A stretch of 9,002 nucleotides of DNA from Gammaproteobacteria bacterium (GTDB lineage: Bacteria; Pseudomonadota; Gammaproteobacteria; SZUA-229): contig JAPHRB010000096.1 in NCBI GenBank assembly GCA_026197015.1, positions 1 to 9,002 on the forward strand, in the 5' to 3' direction. Position 1 is the stretch's first letter. Each line of letters opens with the position of its first letter. This document shows positions 6,633 through 9,002 of the stretch, in pieces. The position numbers were made by a program, and so were the translations under genes. The notes beneath the pieces are model-generated. The model was not told where the DNA came from. It was given only the letters and a program-made list of their open reading frames with translations, and ran no database searches.

Positions 6633-7409
6633 ATGATTGGAAATTTACTCTCCGGCTTCGGCCATATTTTTAGCGGTTTAAAACTGATTACTCAACCTGG
6701 TTTACGACGTTTTGTAGTCATTCCCTTAAGTATTAATGTGGCATTTTTTGGTGGTGCAAGCTGGTATTTATTAATTAAGTTTGATGAATGGATGAGCAGC
6801 TTATTACCTGATTTCCCCGACTGGTTAAGCTGGCTGGAAACCGCACTGATCTGGTTATTATGGCCATTATTTGCAATTATGATATTGCTGGTTATATTTT
6901 ATAGTTTTACTTTTCTAGCCAATTTAATTGCCGCACCATTTAATAGTTTACTGGCAGAAAAAGTTGAAAAACATTTAACAGGGCAAGCCCTGGATACTGG
7001 GCCGAGTTACCCAACAGTAGAAATGATTAAACGCAGTATTGGTTCTGAACTGGGCAAATTGTTTTATTTCATAAAATGGTGGGTATTATTATTCATAATC
7101 ACACTAATACCTGTGATTAATCTTGCAGCACCTTTTATCTGGTTAGTGTTTGGCGCATGGATGTTATCATTAGAGTACCTCGATTATCCTATGGCTAATC
7201 ACAATAAATTTTTTAAAGATATAAACAAACAGGCTGTTTCAAAACGTAGCCTGTCACTGAGCTTTGGCGGCGGCGTTATGTTGTTTACCAGTATTCCCGT
7301 ATTAAACCTGATTGCAATGCCGGCAAGTGTGGCAGGTGCAACCTCATTATGGGTTAAACATAAGGATATTATTTATATTGATGATGCTAGCGATGAAAAG
7401 GTTTCATGA
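6633..7409 (+). CDS. cysZ: CysZ/EI24-family inner-membrane sulfate transporter
   Basis: CysZ proteins mediate sulfate uptake across the inner membrane to feed cysteine synthesis. The 258-aa length matches the family (about 250 aa). The typical opening, a short amphipathic start with an F-SGLKLIT-PGLRRFVVIPL segment (13-32), is present. Hydrophobic stretches lie at about 26-48, 68-103, 142-180 and 207-236; the middle two are long enough to be helical hairpins. The conserved LEYLDYPMANH segment (180-190) after the third stretch is characteristic. Its stop overlaps the slyX start by 4 nt (ATGA), so the two are almost certainly one transcript. In E. coli cysZ lies beside zipA; here the probable zipA is about 6.6 kb away on the other strand. 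The ATG is well placed for the family N-terminus, although the ribosome site is poor. No cys-regulon binding site could be recognised upstream. Confidence 0.93.
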   Translation: MIGNLLSGFGHIFSGLKLITQPGLRRFVVIPLSINVAFFGGASWYLLIKFDEWMSSLLPDFPDWLSWLETALIWLLWPLFAIMILLVIFYSFTFLANLIAAPFNSLLAEKVEKHLTGQALDTGPSYPTVEMIKRSIGSELGKLFYFIKWWVLLFIITLIPVINLAAPFIWLVFGAWMLSLEYLDYPMANHNKFFKDINKQAVSKRSLSLSFGGGVMLFTSIPVLNLIAMPASVAGATSLWVKHKDIIYIDDASDEKVS

Positions 7410-7633
7410 GCTCCTCAGCGGAAAACAGGCTGCAAGAAAAAATAGTTGACCTGGAAATTCGACTCACTCATCAGGAAGATCATATTTTGTCTTTAGATAA
7501 GATCGTATACGAACAGGATAAATTACTCAGTGTTTTACTCGAAAAAGTAAAACAGATGGATGAGAAATTAAAATCTAGCGGAGAGAATAATATTCTCTCC
7601 GCCGATGAAGAAACCCCACCCCCACATTACTAA
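7406..7633 (+). CDS. slyX: SlyX family protein
   Basis: SlyX is a small cytoplasmic protein of unknown function widespread in gammaproteobacteria. This 75-aa copy has the family's normal length and layout. A heptad-rich coiled coil (about residues 7-57, containing LEIRLTHQEDHILSLD) is followed by a short linker and the diagnostic C-terminus PPPHY (71-75). A ribosome site AAAGG (7397-7401) lies inside the end of cysZ, 4 nt before the ATG. The ATGA overlap implies translational coupling with cysZ. Codons 58-66 contain a perfect 25-nt palindrome, described separately, in the variable linker. The gene ends 2 bp before the stop of the convergent TPR gene. Confidence 0.96.
   Translation: MSSSAENRLQEKIVDLEIRLTHQEDHILSLDKIVYEQDKLLSVLLEKVKQMDEKLKSSGENNILSADEETPPPHY
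7578..7602 (-). terminator. Perfect 12-bp-arm palindrome inside slyX, likely terminator of the opposing TPR gene
   Basis: GCGGAGAGAATA (7578-7589) and TATTCTCTCCGC (7591-7602) are exact inverted copies around one central A. Read on the minus strand, the hairpin begins 33 nt after the stop of the TPR gene and is followed by TAGATTTTAATTT, a T-rich tract. That fits an intrinsic terminator for that gene. On the plus strand no T tract follows, so it should not end slyX transcription efficiently. The terminator lies within the coding sequence of a convergent gene. Confidence 0.6.
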
Positions 7634-7635
7634 TT

Positions 7636-8139
7636 TTATAATAATTGTTGAAATGTCCAGCTTTGCGACGCAGGTTTTTTACGAGAAAATTTACCCAGTG
7701 TTTTATTTAAGAAGTTATCTCTGGAAACAAATGATATAACCTGCTTTGAGCGGGTCCCTAGATGTCTTTGAAGTTTATTTAAACCCGGGTGAAGACTATC
7801 TACAAATAAACCTTTTTCCAGGGTTTTAATACTGCGCTTTCGGCTTTTTATATGTAATTCTGCATAAGCCAGATTGAGATAAACATCACCATCAATAGCC
7901 TCCTGCCTTGCAGCATCACGACATAATTCTACACCAGCCCTATCACCGGTTAATACACGTGCTAATCCGCAATATGAGGCATACTTGTTATGATAAATAT
8001 CGTCATAAGGCGCTGCATCATATGCACGTTGAAAGTTATTTAAAGCCTGAGGTACTGAGTATTCTTTTAGATACCCCAAACCCTGTAAGAAATGATTACA
8101 ATGCTCGGTTACAGTTTGGTTATTTTCTTTTAAGGTCAT
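7636..8139 (-). CDS. Small TPR-repeat protein of unknown function
   Basis: The 167-aa protein has no signal peptide or membrane segment and is probably cytoplasmic. It reads as a solenoid of helical pairs with tetratricopeptide character: about 15-48 (GLGYLKEYSVPQALNNFQRA, with A-P near the end), 51-84 (a Y-A-x-Y-C-G-L-A helix, then GDRAGVELCRDA) and 85-118 (DVYLNLAYAEL, then a basic helix and DSLHPG). The C-terminal part (about 122-160) is strongly basic and not repeat-like. TPR domains bind partner proteins; no partner is suggested by context. The start is the ATG at 8139, chosen because AAAGGA lies about 6 nt upstream of it. A GTG at 8163 would add 8 residues but has no such support. I do not recognise a named family beyond TPR. 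Confidence 0.8.
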   Translation of the reverse strand: MTLKENNQTVTEHCNHFLQGLGYLKEYSVPQALNNFQRAYDAAPYDDIYHNKYASYCGLARVLTGDRAGVELCRDAARQEAIDGDVYLNLAYAELHIKSRKRSIKTLEKGLFVDSLHPGLNKLQRHLGTRSKQVISFVSRDNFLNKTLGKFSRKKPASQSWTFQQLL

Positions 8140-8190
8140 TTTTTTCCTTTGCTCTGGTGGCACTTAAAAACACGCATCATGCATGCAGTA

Positions 8191-8220
8191 ATTATGGCAC
8201 TAATACCGAGCCACGACCAA
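8191..8220 (-). promoter_or_regulatory. Candidate promoter of the TPR gene
   Basis: On the minus strand TTGGTC (8220-8215) and CATAAT (8196-8191) are 18 nt apart, a fair sigma70 match, about 50 nt before the TPR start codon. The remainder of the 180-bp divergent gap to rimO shows no RNA gene. It has no clear promoter for rimO beyond a TAAAAT at 8282-8287 without a good -35. Confidence 0.35.
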
Positions 8221-8319
8221 TACAGAGGGATAAAGTTTTGCAGGATATGTCACAGTATGAGCAATATTTCTCCTGGCCTGTTAAAATAGCCGTTTAGTTA
8301 TCAAACAAGTCAATACACA

Positions 8320-9002
8320 ATGTCATCCATATCAGATAAAGATACACCACAAAACTCAAAAAAAGTCGGTTTCATTAGCCTTGGCTGCCCTAAAGCGCTG
8401 GTCGACTCAGAACAGATTATTACCAAATTACGCGCCGAAGGTTATGAGATCAGCCCTTCATACGAAGGTTCAGATATTGTTGTGGTCAATACCTGCGGTT
8501 TTATAGATGACGCAGTAGAAGAATCACTCGATGCCATAGGTGAGGCGTTAAATGAAAATGGCAAAGTTATTGTGACAGGCTGTCTGGGTGCAAAGGGAGA
8601 CATTGTCTCCAACAACTACCCACAGGTTTTAGCGGTGACCGGCCCTCATGCGGCAAATGAGGTTTTAAATGCGGTTCATGAACACTTACCACCACTTCAT
8701 GACCCCTACACCAGTCTGATACCACCCGCTGGCATTAAACTCACCCCAAAACATTATGCTTATTTAAAAATATCTGAGGGTTGCAATCACCGTTGTACTT
8801 TCTGCATTATCCCTTCATTAAGAGGTGATCTGGTAAGTCGCCCCATTGGCGAAGTCATGACTGAAGCTGAAAACCTGGTGAATAGCGGCGTTAAAGAATT
8901 ACTCGTTATTTCACAGGATACCAGTGCTTATGGTGTAGACATGAAGTACCAGACCGATTTCTGGAATGGTCGCCCAATAAAAACAAAGTTTGAAGATCTG
9001 GC
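8320..9002 (+). CDS. rimO: Ribosomal protein S12 methylthiotransferase RimO (3' end cut by window)
   Basis: RimO is a radical-SAM enzyme that adds a methylthio group to the beta carbon of a conserved aspartate in ribosomal protein S12 (Asp88 in E. coli numbering). The visible 227 residues cover the N-terminal methylthiotransferase domain and the beginning of the radical-SAM domain. The three cysteines of the auxiliary 4Fe-4S cluster are Cys23 (SLGCPK), Cys59 (NTCGF) and Cys88 (TGCLGA). The radical-SAM cluster motif CNHRCTFC supplies Cys155, Cys159 and Cys162. The motif IPSLRGDLVSRP (164-175) right after it is typical of RimO and separates it from MiaB. The remainder of the radical-SAM domain and the TRAM domain lie outside the window. 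The ATG at 8320 is the first in frame before the conserved start. About 14 residues precede the first beta strand, and no strong ribosome site is seen. Confidence 0.96.
   Translation, partial: MSSISDKDTPQNSKKVGFISLGCPKALVDSEQIITKLRAEGYEISPSYEGSDIVVVNTCGFIDDAVEESLDAIGEALNENGKVIVTGCLGAKGDIVSNNYPQVLAVTGPHAANEVLNAVHEHLPPLHDPYTSLIPPAGIKLTPKHYAYLKISEGCNHRCTFCIIPSLRGDLVSRPIGEVMTEAENLVNSGVKELLVISQDTSAYGVDMKYQTDFWNGRPIKTKFEDL

Noticed and set aside
8140..8163. GTG start extending the TPR protein by 8 residues
   Set aside because: The downstream ATG at 8139 has a well-spaced AAAGGA ribosome site that lies inside the proposed extension.
7908..8297. Plus-strand 129-aa open frame across the TPR gene start and its upstream region
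   Set aside because: It is mostly antisense to the TPR gene, is rich in His/Tyr as expected of a shadow frame, and shows no family resemblance.

Overview
The window reads as ordinary chromosome from a moderately AT-rich gammaproteobacterium. The evidence is an SMC of the proteobacterial length class followed by what looks like the start of zipA, plus short-form queF, a CysZ-type protein, slyX ending in the PPPHY signature, and rimO. The free-living, probably aquatic habit is only an inference, from the PEP-CTERM-type surface protein and the codon and AT style. I cannot name a genus.

Layout, left to right. (1) Minus strand: the first 11 codons of a probable zipA (1-34), preceded by smc (45-3548). 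The zipA Shine-Dalgarno overlaps the smc stop, so the two look co-transcribed. (2) A 161-bp divergent gap carries a TATAAT box in front of queF (3710-4099, plus). (3) A hairpin (4138-4168) separates queF from a convergent minus-strand gene for a secreted VPLPA/PEP-CTERM protein (4176-4901). (4) An AT-rich 256-bp gap leads to a lone FGGY-family sugar kinase (5158-6435, plus). (5) An 83-bp inverted-repeat element (6461-6543) sits before cysZ-slyX (6633-7633, overlapping by 4 bp). (6) A small TPR protein gene (7636-8139, minus) converges on slyX with 2 bp between stop codons. (7) rimO (8320 onward, plus) is cut by the window end.

Most genes are core housekeeping: chromosome organisation (smc), division (zipA), queuosine biosynthesis (queF), sulfate uptake (cysZ) and ribosomal protein S12 modification (rimO). 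The less ordinary stretch is 4100-6630. A PEP-CTERM protein gene and an isolated sugar kinase are interleaved there with a dispersed repeat. The left end of the 83-bp element recurs at 4157-4170 and its right end at 5123-5139, in the same order and orientation, so the PEP-CTERM gene is bracketed by the same pair of ends as the short element. I found no defence system, CRISPR array, transposase gene, tRNA or rRNA.
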